Shown: one piece after another, positions 1-8,926 of the stretch
Position numbering within the stretch: position 1 is the stretch's first letter
Layout of the letters: the number at the start of each line of letters is the position of its first letter
From: a bacterium
GTDB taxonomy: Bacteria; Planctomycetota; Planctomycetia; Isosphaerales; Isosphaeraceae
Reading direction: 5' to 3'
Length of the DNA: 64,000 nt
NCBI GenBank assembly: GCA_016125085.1
Contig: WGMM01000007.1
Span: 1 to 64,000, forward strand
Translations under genes and position numbers: made by a program
The notes under the pieces: generated by a model
What the model saw: the letters and a program-made list of their open reading frames with translations, nothing else
What the model was told of the DNA's origin: nothing
Database searches by the model: none

Positions 1-124
1 AACGGCGACAGGGCGTAGCGACATCCGGACGCAGCTATCAAGCTCGCTGCCGCGATCTTCGACTCATGACACTGACTCACAACATCATGATCCTGTAGGG
101 AGCAGCAGGGTTTTCTACAGAGCC

Positions 125-145
125 CTCCTGACCCCTTTTCTGCTC
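125..145. repeat. Short dispersed repeat, copy 1
   Basis: A 21-bp string rich in pyrimidines (CTCCTGACCCCTTTTCTGCTC) is repeated exactly at 980-1000. Similar strings often border transposase or RHS-type sequences in planctomycetes. The two copies bracket the first immunity-like gene and RHS remnant, so this block may have moved or been duplicated as a unit. That last point is inference. Confidence 0.6.
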
Positions 146-184
146 AATCAAATAATGACTACTCACATGCAACACTCGCCAGAG

Positions 185-430
185 ATGAACTCAATCAAGA
201 TCTACGTCGAACTCTTGGAAGAAGGGTCTCCTACATTGCGGCCGACTAGTGGAATTCATGTTGCGGACGATATCTATAGGCTACTGCCTACACCAGACTA
301 TGACCCGGATGATGAGACATGGCAGTTTCTTCCGGGATCTTTGGTTCAGTGTGAATGGCAAGATTATAGTTCTTTAGGAAAAGGAAAGATTCTTGTTGCA
401 ATTGCACTTGCCCAGGAAGGCCATGGGTAA
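185..430 (+). CDS. Small immunity-like hypothetical protein
   Basis: An 81-aa acidic protein (start MNSIKIYVELLEEG) without signal peptide or membrane segment. An in-frame ATG at 155 would add ten residues; the later start gives the more typical beginning for a cytosolic protein. Mixed strand/helix composition with many Asp and Glu, and a position directly before an RHS-core fragment, fit an immunity protein of a polymorphic toxin module, which is a family-level expectation rather than something seen in the sequence. No catalytic motif is evident. It could be an unrelated orphan. Confidence 0.5.
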   Translation: MNSIKIYVELLEEGSPTLRPTSGIHVADDIYRLLPTPDYDPDDETWQFLPGSLVQCEWQDYSSLGKGKILVAIALAQEGHG

Positions 431-442
431 AATGGGAGAAAT

Positions 443-515
443 GGGGGGGGGGGCATTCCACGCCTGTTTGGCCCCGGACAGGCAAAGGTCGGGGGGCAAA
501 GGGGACATTCTTGGT
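443..515. repeat. G11 homopolymer and GGGACATTCTT repeats
   Basis: An eleven-base G run at 443-453 is followed by two nearby copies of GGGACATTCTT within about 500-535. Such strings commonly flank decayed transposons and RHS modules. There is no coding sequence here. The G run may be a slippage site but has no reading frame to act on. Confidence 0.4.
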
Positions 516-650
516 GGCATGCGGGACATTCTTCATTATCGGAGCTAAAATCTGCCTATCCCATATCAGTCAAGCAGGTTACAGCACCACGGAATGAGCT
601 ATTCATCATCGCACAACTTGCTCGATCATGACTCAGGGCTCATCCGTAAC

Positions 651-893
651 AACTTCACCCTCAACCAACTTACCGATTTCGCCCGCGGCGTGTTGTCCGA
701 CTCCAACAGCGACGGTATCCTCGATTCTGTGGCTTCACCCTCGCGGACCCAGGCCTGGGACCTCGACGCGATGGGCAACTGGCAGTCCCTTTCGACCAAC
801 GGCACCGGGCAGAGCCGTACGCACAACGCCCAGAATCAGGTCACCGGCGTGGGTTCCGCGACACTCGCTTTCGACGCCGAGGGCATGACGAAC
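651..893 (+). pseudogene. RHS-repeat protein fragment 1
   Basis: Translation in one frame gives NQLTDFARG, then DGILD, then WDLDAMGNW and NAQNQ, the typical core-end motifs of RHS/YD-repeat proteins from planctomycetes. Intact RHS proteins are usually well over 1000 residues; only about 80 recognisable residues remain, without start signals, and similarity ends after GMTND. The reading frame closes at 984-986 inside the second copy of the 21-bp repeat. It is a decayed remnant, not a functional gene. Confidence 0.75.
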
Positions 894-979
894 GACGTTC
901 CTGTGCGATATCACTTGATCTACGAGGGCCCGAGTAACGATCGAGGCCACCCTGAAAATTACCCAGATCTCCAAAAAGG

Positions 980-1000
980 CTCCTGACCCCTTTTCTGCTC
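980..1000. repeat. Short dispersed repeat, copy 2
   Basis: Exact second copy of the 21-bp string at 125-145, in the same orientation. It lies at the junction between the first RHS fragment and the next small gene. Confidence 0.6.
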
Positions 1001-1010
1001 CCAAGTGCTC

Positions 1011-1469
1011 ATGAGTTACAAGCCTTTATTCATAGACCCAGAGGCTGAGCGGTTCCAGCTTTCCCGGATCCAGACCTTCTCTCGCTGGCTTCACAAGTAC
1101 ATTCCATTGCGAATTTATTACGAATTACCGTACGGACGACGCTCTTTGGAGTCACAACTAAAATCACGATCATCTGCGCCTGTGAATGAGTGGGATACCA
1201 TTAGCATTCCATATCGCATGGCCAAGCCGATCCTGGACGTGATCTCAGTCGAGTTGAACTTGCCGAACGCGCACTTCATACCCGAAGATCCCGTGGAAAT
1301 CGCTCTCATCGAAGACTATGACGACTTTCCTCTCCTCTGGTTGTACGCAGGCTTCAAAGAGCTAATGAAGCTATCGGTTGAATTTGACGAATTCCGACAC
1401 TTTCTCGTGAATGAAGCCACAAATATCGAGTCGCTCGTTCGATATCTGATTCGTCTGGACAATCGTTAG
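1011..1469 (+). CDS. Hypothetical protein, possible immunity protein
   Basis: A 152-aa cytosolic protein beginning MSYKPLFIDPEAE; a GTG two codons upstream (1005) is an alternative start. It is predicted mostly helical, with no signal peptide, transmembrane segment or known catalytic motif. It sits between two RHS-core fragments, the usual place for immunity genes in polymorphic toxin loci, so I suggest but cannot show that it is an orphan immunity protein. I do not recognise the family. Confidence 0.55.
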   Translation: MSYKPLFIDPEAERFQLSRIQTFSRWLHKYIPLRIYYELPYGRRSLESQLKSRSSAPVNEWDTISIPYRMAKPILDVISVELNLPNAHFIPEDPVEIALIEDYDDFPLLWLYAGFKELMKLSVEFDEFRHFLVNEATNIESLVRYLIRLDNR

Positions 1470-1680
1470 CAGGCATTGAAAGCTGGCTTCGCTTTTCACA
1501 TTTCAGTGGCCCGAGAATCCATCGTCGGGCAGCGATTACTGCGCAAATGGGGTCATTCTTCGGTTTCGGAGTCTGAAAGCGTTCTATCCAACATAACGCA
1601 TCCAAGATACGACTATTCGAAATTGCTTTGCTGTTGTTTCGCAACGGTCCCGTTCGGCAAACCAGATAATCCTTATCCAA

Positions 1681-1911
1681 TACGACATCAACCAACTCAC
1701 TGATTTCGCCCCTGTCACGTTGTCCGAGTCCGACAACGACGGTATTCTCAATAATGTCACGCCTCACACACGGCCCCACCCCTGGGATCTCGACGCCTTC
1801 CTGGGCAGGCGGATTCCCGTATCGACCGACGGCACGGCTCAGCGCCTTACGCACACCGCTCGGAACGAGGTCAACGGCGAGGAATCCGCATCGCTGACTT
1901 CCCCGCTCTGA
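1681..1911 (+). pseudogene. RHS-repeat protein fragment 2
   Basis: Frame translation gives YDINQLTDFAPVTLSES, DGILNN, WDLDAF and DGTAQRLTHTARNEV, collinear with the fragment at 651-893 (NQLTDFARG, DGILD, WDLDAMGNW, NAQNQ). It is more diverged and carries no start or upstream domain. The tandem arrangement of immunity-like gene plus RHS stub suggests successive displacement of toxin tips followed by decay. Confidence 0.7.
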
Positions 1912-1977
1912 ACCCCATCTCGACCGGGGCTGTCTGTGGTAATCAAGCTTCGAAATACGAACCGGGAGACTGTCGCC

Positions 1978-3072
1978 ATGCGCAAGACGATCATGTCGCG
2001 TGCCTTGCTGGTTTCGCTCGTTCTGGCCATCGCGGCCGGCGGCGTCGCTCGGGCGGGCGAACCGAACGCGGGCGGGAAAGCGAGATATGACCTGCCGCCC
2101 CGCAAGGTGATCGTCGGCACCACGATGACGCCCTGGTACGGCAACTATCCAGGCCAGCAGAAGCGGCTGGACGAAATGTCGGCCATGATCGACACGATGG
2201 CGGCCGAGGCGAAGGCCGCTTACGGAAGGCCGGTGGATCTTGTCGTTTTCAGCGAATATGCCGTGACGGCTGGCAAACCTGGCACCGCGTCCGAAGGGGC
2301 AGTGCCGCTGGACGCCGCGATCGTGGGCGCCCTGGGGGCGAAGGCCCGGGAATATGGCTGTTATGTCGTCTTCGGCGGAGTTTTTCGCGATGGCCCGGGC
2401 AAACCGGCCTGCACGAATTCGGCGATCGTGATCGACCGCAAGGGGAACGTCGTCGGCAAGTACGACAAAGTTCACCCGGTGCTGGACCGGGAAGGGCAGG
2501 ACGGCACGATCGTGCTGGAAGGCGGGGTGAACGCCGGCGATTCGTACGACGTGTTCGACCTCGACTTTGGCCGCGTGGGCATCCAGATCTGTTACGACGT
2601 CGAGTATCCGGAAGGCTGGAAGCGGCTGGCGGAGCAGGGGGCCGACCTGGTCCTGTATCCGACGCAGTCGCCGCAACTGACACGGCCGGCGATGTATGCC
2701 GCCACGCATGATTATTGGGTGGTGTCGTCGACGTTTCGGAACAACGCTTCGTTCTTCGAGCCGGGCACGGGGCTCGTCGCGGCTCAGATCCGTGAGCCGA
2801 AGCGCACGCTCGTACACGAAATCGACCTGAGCTATGCCGTGCTGCCGTGGTCGCCCCTGATGCGCAACGGCGCGGCGTTCCGCGAGAAGTTCGGCGATCG
2901 TGTCGGGTTTCGGTATTCCGAGTCGGAAGACCGGGGCGTGTTCTGGTCGAACGATCCGGCGATGACGATCGGCGACATGGCCCGGTCGCTCGACCTGATG
3001 GACACCCAGGAGCAGAAGGTGGAGCGGGCGGGCAAGGCACAGGACCGGCAGCGCGGCGGCCCGGCACGCTGA
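1978..3072 (+). CDS. Secreted nitrilase-family carbon-nitrogen hydrolase
   Basis: A 364-aa protein. The start at 1978 follows a GGGAGA ribosome-binding site; residues 1-26 form a signal peptide ending near ARA-GEP. The Glu-Lys-Cys triad of the nitrilase superfamily is visible: E93 in FSEYA, K164 in KYDKVHP and C205 in QICYDVEYPE. The family hydrolyses nitriles or amides through a cysteine thioester; the substrate cannot be read from sequence. The export signal indicates periplasmic or surface action. About 100 residues follow the core. It seems to be monocistronic, with the acyltransferase gene 136 bp downstream on the same strand. Confidence 0.88.
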   Translation: MRKTIMSRALLVSLVLAIAAGGVARAGEPNAGGKARYDLPPRKVIVGTTMTPWYGNYPGQQKRLDEMSAMIDTMAAEAKAAYGRPVDLVVFSEYAVTAGKPGTASEGAVPLDAAIVGALGAKAREYGCYVVFGGVFRDGPGKPACTNSAIVIDRKGNVVGKYDKVHPVLDREGQDGTIVLEGGVNAGDSYDVFDLDFGRVGIQICYDVEYPEGWKRLAEQGADLVLYPTQSPQLTRPAMYAATHDYWVVSSTFRNNASFFEPGTGLVAAQIREPKRTLVHEIDLSYAVLPWSPLMRNGAAFREKFGDRVGFRYSESEDRGVFWSNDPAMTIGDMARSLDLMDTQEQKVERAGKAQDRQRGGPAR

Positions 3073-3208
3073 TAATGAAGCCGCGCGAAGCGGGAATTGC
3101 GGCCGCATCGATTTTTCTCGTGCGTTTCCGGCCTTCGTTCGGTTATGTTCGTGCCCGAAAGCGATCTCGTATCAAGCCGTAACAGACACCAGTCCAGATC
3201 GATCCACC

Positions 3209-4426
3209 ATGTCCACAGCTGACCCGTCGGCCCCAGCGCCGCAGAAGCCCGATTCGAAGCCGGTGCGGCTGGAATCGATCGACCAGTTCCGCGGCTACAC
3301 GGTCGCGGGCATGTTCCTGGTCAATTTCGTGTCAGGCTACGAGTGCATGCCGGCGTTTTTCCGGCACCATAACACCTACTGCAGCTATGCCGACACGATC
3401 ATGCCCCAGTTCTTTCTGGCCGTGGGCCTGACGTACCGGCTGACGTTCATGCGCCGCCTGAACAGCGACGACCCCGGCTCGGCCTGGCGCCACGCCCTTA
3501 CGCGGAACCTCGGCCTGCTGTTGGTCGGCTTCGTGGTGCATGGGCTGGATGGCGGAGTGAGCACGTGGGCCGAGCTGCTCACCCGTGGCTGGCATGTGCT
3601 GATCCCCACGGCCTTCGAACGCAACTTCTTTCAGACGCTGACGCTCATCGCCATCACGTCGATCTGGGTGCTGCCCGTGATCGGCAAATCGGCAATGGCC
3701 AGAATTTACTGGATGCTCTTTTCCGTCGCGCTCTGGGTCTTTTTCGCCGTCGTGCCCGCGCCGTGGTCGGGGGCGACATATGTGAATTTCGCCCTGAACC
3801 GGCCCGTGATCGACGGCGGCCCGCTGGGTTTTCTCACGTGGACGGTTCCGCTTCTGGCCGGATCGCTGGCATGCGACTGGATGAACCTGGCCCGAGGGGC
3901 GTCGAACCGCCGCATCGTCGGGGCAGCCGTCGTTCTCATGGCCGCCGGCTATGGGATTTCGTGCATCGGCCAGAAGAATTTGCCGGCGCTGCCGTTCGTG
4001 CCGCCGCCCGCGGATCCGGCGGCGACTTCGCCGGCACAGATGTTCCGCCGCGCCATGTCGACGGGCCCGGAATTCAAGGAGGAACAGTCTCAGTTCCTCA
4101 AAACGAGCGTGGGCGCCTGGACGATGTCGCAACGGGTCGGCGGGCCGTCTTACCTTGTGTTCTCGGCAGGGTTCGGACTGGCGGTCTTCCAGCTTTTCCG
4201 CTGGCTGTGCGACCGCCTGAATCTGAATGCAGGCGTGTTCCGCACCCTGGGCATCAATGCCCTGGCCGGATATGTGATTCACCCGATGGTGGCTTCGAAG
4301 ATCAAGCCTTTCGTGCCGCGCGATTGCCCGCTGGGCTATCTGCTGATCGCCTTCGCCTGGTATTTCCTGATCACCTGGGTGATCCTCAGGCACATGGAAA
4401 AGACGAAGACGATCGTCAGACTTTGA
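3209..4426 (+). CDS. HGSNAT-like membrane acyltransferase (paralogue A)
   Basis: A 405-aa polytopic inner-membrane protein. The N-terminal block SIDQFRGYTVAGMFLVNF followed by a HH-containing loop and repeated hydrophobic segments is typical of the bacterial relatives of heparan-alpha-glucosaminide N-acetyltransferase (DUF1624/DUF5009). These proteins are thought to pass an acetyl group across the membrane to a sugar, but few bacterial members have been tested. It resembles the product at 57896-59203 in opening motif, length and topology. No signal peptide; a soluble loop around residues 265-300 lies between late membrane segments. No sugar-related neighbours are present. Confidence 0.8.
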   Translation: MSTADPSAPAPQKPDSKPVRLESIDQFRGYTVAGMFLVNFVSGYECMPAFFRHHNTYCSYADTIMPQFFLAVGLTYRLTFMRRLNSDDPGSAWRHALTRNLGLLLVGFVVHGLDGGVSTWAELLTRGWHVLIPTAFERNFFQTLTLIAITSIWVLPVIGKSAMARIYWMLFSVALWVFFAVVPAPWSGATYVNFALNRPVIDGGPLGFLTWTVPLLAGSLACDWMNLARGASNRRIVGAAVVLMAAGYGISCIGQKNLPALPFVPPPADPAATSPAQMFRRAMSTGPEFKEEQSQFLKTSVGAWTMSQRVGGPSYLVFSAGFGLAVFQLFRWLCDRLNLNAGVFRTLGINALAGYVIHPMVASKIKPFVPRDCPLGYLLIAFAWYFLITWVILRHMEKTKTIVRL

Positions 4427-4481
4427 CGACGAACGCAGGGAAATTCGAACGACGACTCGACCGGGGCATCGTCTCGCAAGT

Positions 4482-4733
4482 TCAGGAGAAAGTCTTCTCC
4501 GAACCTGACATCGATTTGAGGTATTTCGTCTGGATTTTCAGGTGCCGGACGACTTCGGACATGGTCTCGGCATTGGCCAGTTGCTCGGCCATGCGGGCTT
4601 TTTCGGTGGCGTGCAGCTTTTCGATCCGCGACTCGAGCCGGCGGATCTTTTTCGACTTACGGAATCCATCCACGCCGAAGGCCAGAGCGGCGAATGGCGA
4701 TGCGTACACGGCGATCATGAGCAACTCTTCCAT
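4482..4733 (-). CDS. Small membrane-anchored coiled-coil protein
   Basis: An 83-aa protein starting MEELLMIAVYASPFAALAFG, with TGAGGA about a dozen bases before the ATG. One N-terminal membrane segment (about residues 4-22) is followed by a basic and then heptad-like charged region (RRLESRIEKLHATEKAR) likely to form a short coiled coil. It converges with the acyltransferase gene. The shape resembles small planctomycete or Gram-positive membrane proteins with a cytoplasmic coil, but no function can be assigned. Confidence 0.6.
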   Translation of the reverse strand: MEELLMIAVYASPFAALAFGVDGFRKSKKIRRLESRIEKLHATEKARMAEQLANAETMSEVVRHLKIQTKYLKSMSGSEKTFS

Positions 4734-5239
4734 GATTACTGATATCCTCAAATGTCGACTCGGAAAGGATGCGACGCGAATCGCATTCTGAACCAGCCGA
4801 ACGGTCGTGTCAATCGATATTATCGTGACGAATGAATCTCGATTCGCCGCAGGTATCCAAGGGAAGCAGCCGAAAAATAGTCGGAACGACGAATCAGCGA
4901 CTTGCCAGCAGCTTCCTGCGTTGGCGCAGTGCACCGATCGTCACGAGAGACAGGATCAGGACGATTGTCGAAGAGAGCATCGGGTCGGTCTGCCGGATTC
5001 CTGAGGGGTTGTCCACGCGCCGCATCGCTTCCGATACGCTATCGATCATATGTCGTGACGATGATTCTGTGTAGAGATTCCTGCATTGTCGACTTAATGC
5101 AACCTGAATCATTACCTAGAACGACAGCCTCTGACGCGATTCGTCAACGTCGCGAACACAAGTTTACGAACGATCACAAAAGCGGCTCGGGGAACGTTGT
5201 CGATCCGAGCGGGGCGATCTCTCACACGCCGGTTCCGGG
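4734..5239. other. Mostly non-coding gap with one doubtful small ORF
   Basis: About 500 bp separates the small membrane protein from the glycosyltransferase. A 72-codon frame on the minus strand (4894-5112) ends in a hydrophobic stretch followed by RQRRK, reminiscent of a sorting-signal tail, but it has a weak ribosome-binding site and atypical composition, so I do not call it a gene. No repeats, RNA genes or strong hairpins were seen. Confidence 0.4.
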
Positions 5240-6379
5240 TCAAAGCCCCAGAGCGTCCAGAAGCATCCTCGCGGAATTGTCCCAGCGAAATTCGGCGGCG
5301 ATCCGGCGGCCTTCGGTTACGCGTTCAGCGCGGCGGGCGTCGTCTCCCAGCAGTTCGATGACAGTTCCGGCGATCGCCTCTTCGGTTGTCGGGTCGAAAT
5401 ACCATCCGGCGGCTCCACCGACTTCCGGCAGGCAGGTCGAATCGGCCAGAGCGACGGGGCATCCCTGGGTCATCGCCTCCAGTACCGGTATCCCGAAGCT
5501 TTCGCACAACGACGGAAAGACCAGTGCGGCGGCTTCGGCATAAGCTGCCCGAAGCGTCGGCCCCTGAACGTAACCGGCGAGGACGATTCGGGCTTTCGGG
5601 GCTTTCAGGTCACGAATCGCCGCAGCCAGACTCGCGACCTGATCCTCGGAACCTTCGCCGATCAGGATCAGCGCGAGCTCTCCCGCCATAACGGCCGGAA
5701 TCCGGGCCATTGCCCTGATCAGACGTTCCAGATTCTTACGAGGCTGAAGATTGGCGACGCTCAGCAGAAACGGAATTTGCCCCTTCAGCCCAAGCTGCTC
5801 CCGCACGGCCGCTCGTTCTTCCGCCGTCGCCGGCTCGTGAAAATAATCGTCCGCGGCGTTCGGTACCGTCGCCACTCGGCTGGTCAGGTAGGGGAAAGCT
5901 TCGAGCAAAACGCCAGTGTTGAACTTCGAGACCGAGATGACCTTGTCCGCCTGGGAGTAGACAAGATCCAGCAATTGCCGCCGGCGCGGCGGCTGCCATC
6001 GCAGGTCCTGGGCGACGTCGTGGCTCGTCACGGCCAACTTCGCTCGCCCCTTGGCCACAGGGAATTCCGCAGGGGCGAAAATCCAGTCCGCGGGACCGGT
6101 CCAGGCGGTCAAGGGCGGCCAGGGGCAATTCCGCCAGAAGCGGAGCATGTGGCGGGTGGAAAGCGGCAATTCGAAGCGGGGCAGGTCGTCCCACGACTCC
6201 CAGAGCGCCAGGCTGTCCGGCTCACTGATACGGCCCGTCGCCAGTGCCAGGCTCACCCTTTCCGGGAACCGGGCCAGGGAATGACGCATCGCCAGTGCGT
6301 GTCGGGACACTCCCGCCGGAGCAAGCAGGGCATCCGTACTGTAAAACCAAACGAGTCGAGGCGGGCTATTGGGCGGCAT
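5240..6379 (-). CDS. GT4-family glycosyltransferase
   Basis: A 379-aa cytosolic or peripheral GT-B glycosyltransferase. The C-terminal half carries the Glycos_transf_1 signature: NLQPRKNLERL, LIGEGSED, then PSLCESFGIPVLEAM, the E-x7-E nucleotide-sugar-binding motif. The N-terminal acceptor domain includes FAPAEFPVAKG and TSHD. The start MPPNSPPRLVWF was chosen over an ATG 18 codons upstream because it begins directly at the first Rossmann strand. The family transfers sugars from NDP-sugars, often mannose or glucose, to polysaccharide or lipid acceptors. It stands alone, so the acceptor is unknown. Confidence 0.85.
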   Translation of the reverse strand: MPPNSPPRLVWFYSTDALLAPAGVSRHALAMRHSLARFPERVSLALATGRISEPDSLALWESWDDLPRFELPLSTRHMLRFWRNCPWPPLTAWTGPADWIFAPAEFPVAKGRAKLAVTSHDVAQDLRWQPPRRRQLLDLVYSQADKVISVSKFNTGVLLEAFPYLTSRVATVPNAADDYFHEPATAEERAAVREQLGLKGQIPFLLSVANLQPRKNLERLIRAMARIPAVMAGELALILIGEGSEDQVASLAAAIRDLKAPKARIVLAGYVQGPTLRAAYAEAAALVFPSLCESFGIPVLEAMTQGCPVALADSTCLPEVGGAAGWYFDPTTEEAIAGTVIELLGDDARRAERVTEGRRIAAEFRWDNSARMLLDALGL

Positions 6380-6661
6380 GCTCAGGATCGTCCATGATCG
6401 GAATACGAAAACCGTTCCGAATCCGCGGAACAAGAAGAGCCGTCGAACGAATCGACCCGCGAATATTCTTCGTCGGATGCATGACAGTCAGTCAATCGTA
6501 AGCCTCAGGGCGAATCGAAGTCAAGCGGATCGCGCGGCTTCCCCTCTAGCCAGCGCCTTGACCGACCGTTACGATAAATCCATCGGAAATGGTAGCGGCC
6601 CGAAACGTAACCGGGACCGTTCCGCCTGAAACAGTCAACATTCGGACGACAGGATACCGTG

Positions 6662-7735
6662 ATGCGTTCTTCCCGAGTTACCCGATGGATTTTCAGCCTG
6701 ATCCTCGCCGCCTGCGTGCCGGCCGCGATGGCCCAGGAGAATGCCGAATCGAGCCCGCTCGTGAAAAAGGTTCTCGAGTCGCTCGAGAAGCAGCAGAAAC
6801 CTGACCTCGCGAAAGCGGTTACCGAACTTGAGGACGGGCTCAAAAAGAACCCGCACGACTCCCTGGCGAAGCTGTGGGTCGTCCAGCTGATCGAAGCTCA
6901 GGGCATGCAGCTCGCCCAGGAAGGCAGCGACAAGGCCGCCCCGTTCTTCTTCAAAGCTGCCGAGACGCTTCGTGGTTATGTCGCCAAGGATCCTGAGCTC
7001 AAAAAGAACCCCCTCGGCAAGCAAATCAGCGAAGCTGTCTTCTATAACGAAGCTTGCGAACTGTCCAAAGCCAAAAAGCTCGATGCGGCCATGGCTTCGC
7101 TCAAAGATTGCTTCTCGATCGGCATCAATGCCAATCTCCTTTCCCAGATTTCGACGGATAAGGACCTGGACAACCTCCGCGAACGCCCTGACTTCAAAAA
7201 ACTCGTCGGCGACCTTTCGACCAAGGCCGTCGAACTGGCCCGCACCGAATTCGCCGAACTCATCGCCGAAAACAAGCCGTTTCCGTTCGACTTCCAACTT
7301 AAGGACCTCAACGGCAAAACTGTCAAACTTTCCGATTACAAGGGCAAGTACCTGATCGTCGATATCTGGGGAACCTGGTGCCCTCCCTGCCGCGCCGAAA
7401 TCCCCCACTTCATTGACCTGCTCAAGAAATACCAGCCCAAGGGTCTCGAAATCGTCGGTATCAATTACGAAGGTGGCGACGACGAGAAAGAAGACATCGA
7501 GAAGATCAAGAAATTCAACAAGGAAATGGGCGTGCCCTACACCTGCGTGATCGGCGACGAGAAAACTCAGAAGCAAGTCCCGAACTTCCAGGGCTTCCCC
7601 ACGACTCTGTTCCTCGACAAATCGGGCACCGTCCGAATGATGATCGTCGGTGGCGAGCCCCTGTATCGCCTCGAGGCCGCCGTCGATGCCCTCATGAAGG
7701 CAGAAGCCGCCACTGCGGCCAAAGCCGGCGAATGA
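6662..7735 (+). CDS. TlpA/ResA-like thioredoxin with helical N-terminal domain
   Basis: A 357-aa exported protein. AGGATA precedes the start by six bases; an adjacent GTG at 6659 is possible. Residues 1-25 are a signal peptide (cut near AMA-QEN). Residues 30-200 form a helical TPR-like domain; residues 205-350 are a TlpA-type thioredoxin fold with the redox motif WCPPC (about 239-243), a typical VGINYEG segment and the cis-proline loop FPTT. Such proteins reduce disulfides outside the cytoplasm, for example in cytochrome c maturation, but no ccs genes adjoin. A strong hairpin terminator follows at 7774. Confidence 0.87.
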   Translation: MRSSRVTRWIFSLILAACVPAAMAQENAESSPLVKKVLESLEKQQKPDLAKAVTELEDGLKKNPHDSLAKLWVVQLIEAQGMQLAQEGSDKAAPFFFKAAETLRGYVAKDPELKKNPLGKQISEAVFYNEACELSKAKKLDAAMASLKDCFSIGINANLLSQISTDKDLDNLRERPDFKKLVGDLSTKAVELARTEFAELIAENKPFPFDFQLKDLNGKTVKLSDYKGKYLIVDIWGTWCPPCRAEIPHFIDLLKKYQPKGLEIVGINYEGGDDEKEDIEKIKKFNKEMGVPYTCVIGDEKTQKQVPNFQGFPTTLFLDKSGTVRMMIVGGEPLYRLEAAVDALMKAEAATAAKAGE

Positions 7736-7773
7736 GCCGAAAGGCACACGCCTCGGCTTACTGCCTAAAACCT

Positions 7774-7812
7774 CGAAGAGCCTGGCCAATCTGGCCAGGC
7801 TCTTCGCATTTC
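7774..7812. terminator. Bidirectional intrinsic terminator
   Basis: A perfect 14-bp stem (7774-7787 with 7793-7806) and a 5-nt loop lies between two convergent genes. The plus-strand side continues CATTTCTCC and the minus-strand side AGGTTTTAGG, so it can serve both the thioredoxin gene and the SMP-30-like gene. Confidence 0.8.
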
Positions 7813-7842
7813 TCCATTCCGATGCGGGTCCGGATCGATCCG

Positions 7843-8757
7843 TCACGGCTTCGCATCACGCCACAGCGACCACTCCCGGCCCGATTCATCAACGCGGAAG
7901 GCCACCACCCGCTGATGCTCCACCTCCGTCACGTAAACGGTCTTGCCGTCCGGGCCGCCGAAGCATAGGTTCGTCGGCATCTTGCCCAGCACGTCGATTT
8001 CCTTGAGAATCTCGCCCGTCGGCGCAATCTTCACCACCGTACCCTTGCCGTGCCGCGTCACGTAAAGATTGCCGGCCACGTCGCATCGCATGCCGTCGAA
8101 ACCGAAATCCGGGAACTCCTTGAACAGCCGCTTGTTCTTCAGTGAGCCATCCCCGGCGATGTCGAAGGCCCAGATTTTCCGCTGGATGGACTCGTTGACG
8201 TAAAGCGTTTTCTCGTCGGGCGAAACCTCAACGCCGTTGCTCGTGCCCATGCCTTCGGCGACTCGCGTGATCGTGCCATCGACACCGACTTTCCAGATCT
8301 GGCCCGTACTTTCCTTCCAGTTCGGGTCACTGGCATAAATCACGCCCTTGCGGGAAATTGCAAGGTCGTTCGGCTGGTTCATCTTCGGCTCATGCGCGTG
8401 CACCGTCACCTTTTTCGATAATGGATCGACCTTGAGCACGTTGTGCCCGGTGTAGTCCGCGACGTAGAGCTGCCCGCGGCGGTCGAACCTCAGGCCGTTG
8501 CCGACCGACCCTTCCGGAAGCGTGACGAAAATCTCGGGCTTCGAACCGTCCGGAAAAAGCTTGCCGATCGTCCCCTGCTTTTCGAAATTGACGGCGTAAA
8601 GGAACCCGGCGGCATCCGTCGCAGGGCCTTCGATGCCTGGCGTGAAGGCCTTTTCAGGCGTCAGCGGTTTTGCGACGAACAGCGGTTCGTCCGCGTTGAC
8701 GGCGGGCGACGCAATGCCCAGCAAAGTCAGCCCCAACAGAATTGAATGACGCTTCAT
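7843..8757 (-). CDS. Secreted SMP-30/gluconolactonase-like beta-propeller
   Basis: A 304-aa protein with a signal peptide (about residues 1-22, ending VNA-DEP) and repeated beta-propeller blades. Recognisable SMP-30/LRE motifs are GNGLRFDRRGQLYVADY, QPNDLAISRKG, TSNGVEVSPDEKTLYVNES and DGMRCDVAGNLYVT, which carry the Asn/Asp metal ligands. The family contains calcium- or zinc-dependent lactonases, but many planctomycete members are uncharacterised. The start is supported by GGAGAAG nine bases upstream. Convergent with the thioredoxin gene. Confidence 0.85.
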   Translation of the reverse strand: MKRHSILLGLTLLGIASPAVNADEPLFVAKPLTPEKAFTPGIEGPATDAAGFLYAVNFEKQGTIGKLFPDGSKPEIFVTLPEGSVGNGLRFDRRGQLYVADYTGHNVLKVDPLSKKVTVHAHEPKMNQPNDLAISRKGVIYASDPNWKESTGQIWKVGVDGTITRVAEGMGTSNGVEVSPDEKTLYVNESIQRKIWAFDIAGDGSLKNKRLFKEFPDFGFDGMRCDVAGNLYVTRHGKGTVVKIAPTGEILKEIDVLGKMPTNLCFGGPDGKTVYVTEVEHQRVVAFRVDESGREWSLWRDAKP

Positions 8758-8926
8758 CAGACGGCTTCTCCGGAAAATCGGGTTCGAATCGATCGCCCCG
8801 CGACACGGCTTCGATCAGGGGATCGGCACCGGATTCATCATGATCGCTGAGCACATCGAACGGAAGAGGCCGATTCTCCGGTCCCGGAATTTCACGTCGA
8901 TCCCGTTTCGCTCCGATCTCACGGGA

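Noticed and set aside
1354..3108. A 584-codon minus-strand frame
   Set aside because: It runs antisense to the nitrilase gene, whose catalytic triad and signal peptide establish the plus strand as coding. The composition (Arg, His, Pro) is typical of a shadow frame.
4894..5112. A 72-codon minus-strand frame ending in a hydrophobic segment and RQRRK
   Set aside because: It looks like a PEP-CTERM or LPXTG-type tail but lacks the sorting motif, a signal peptide and a credible ribosome-binding site. Noted only as part of the gap.
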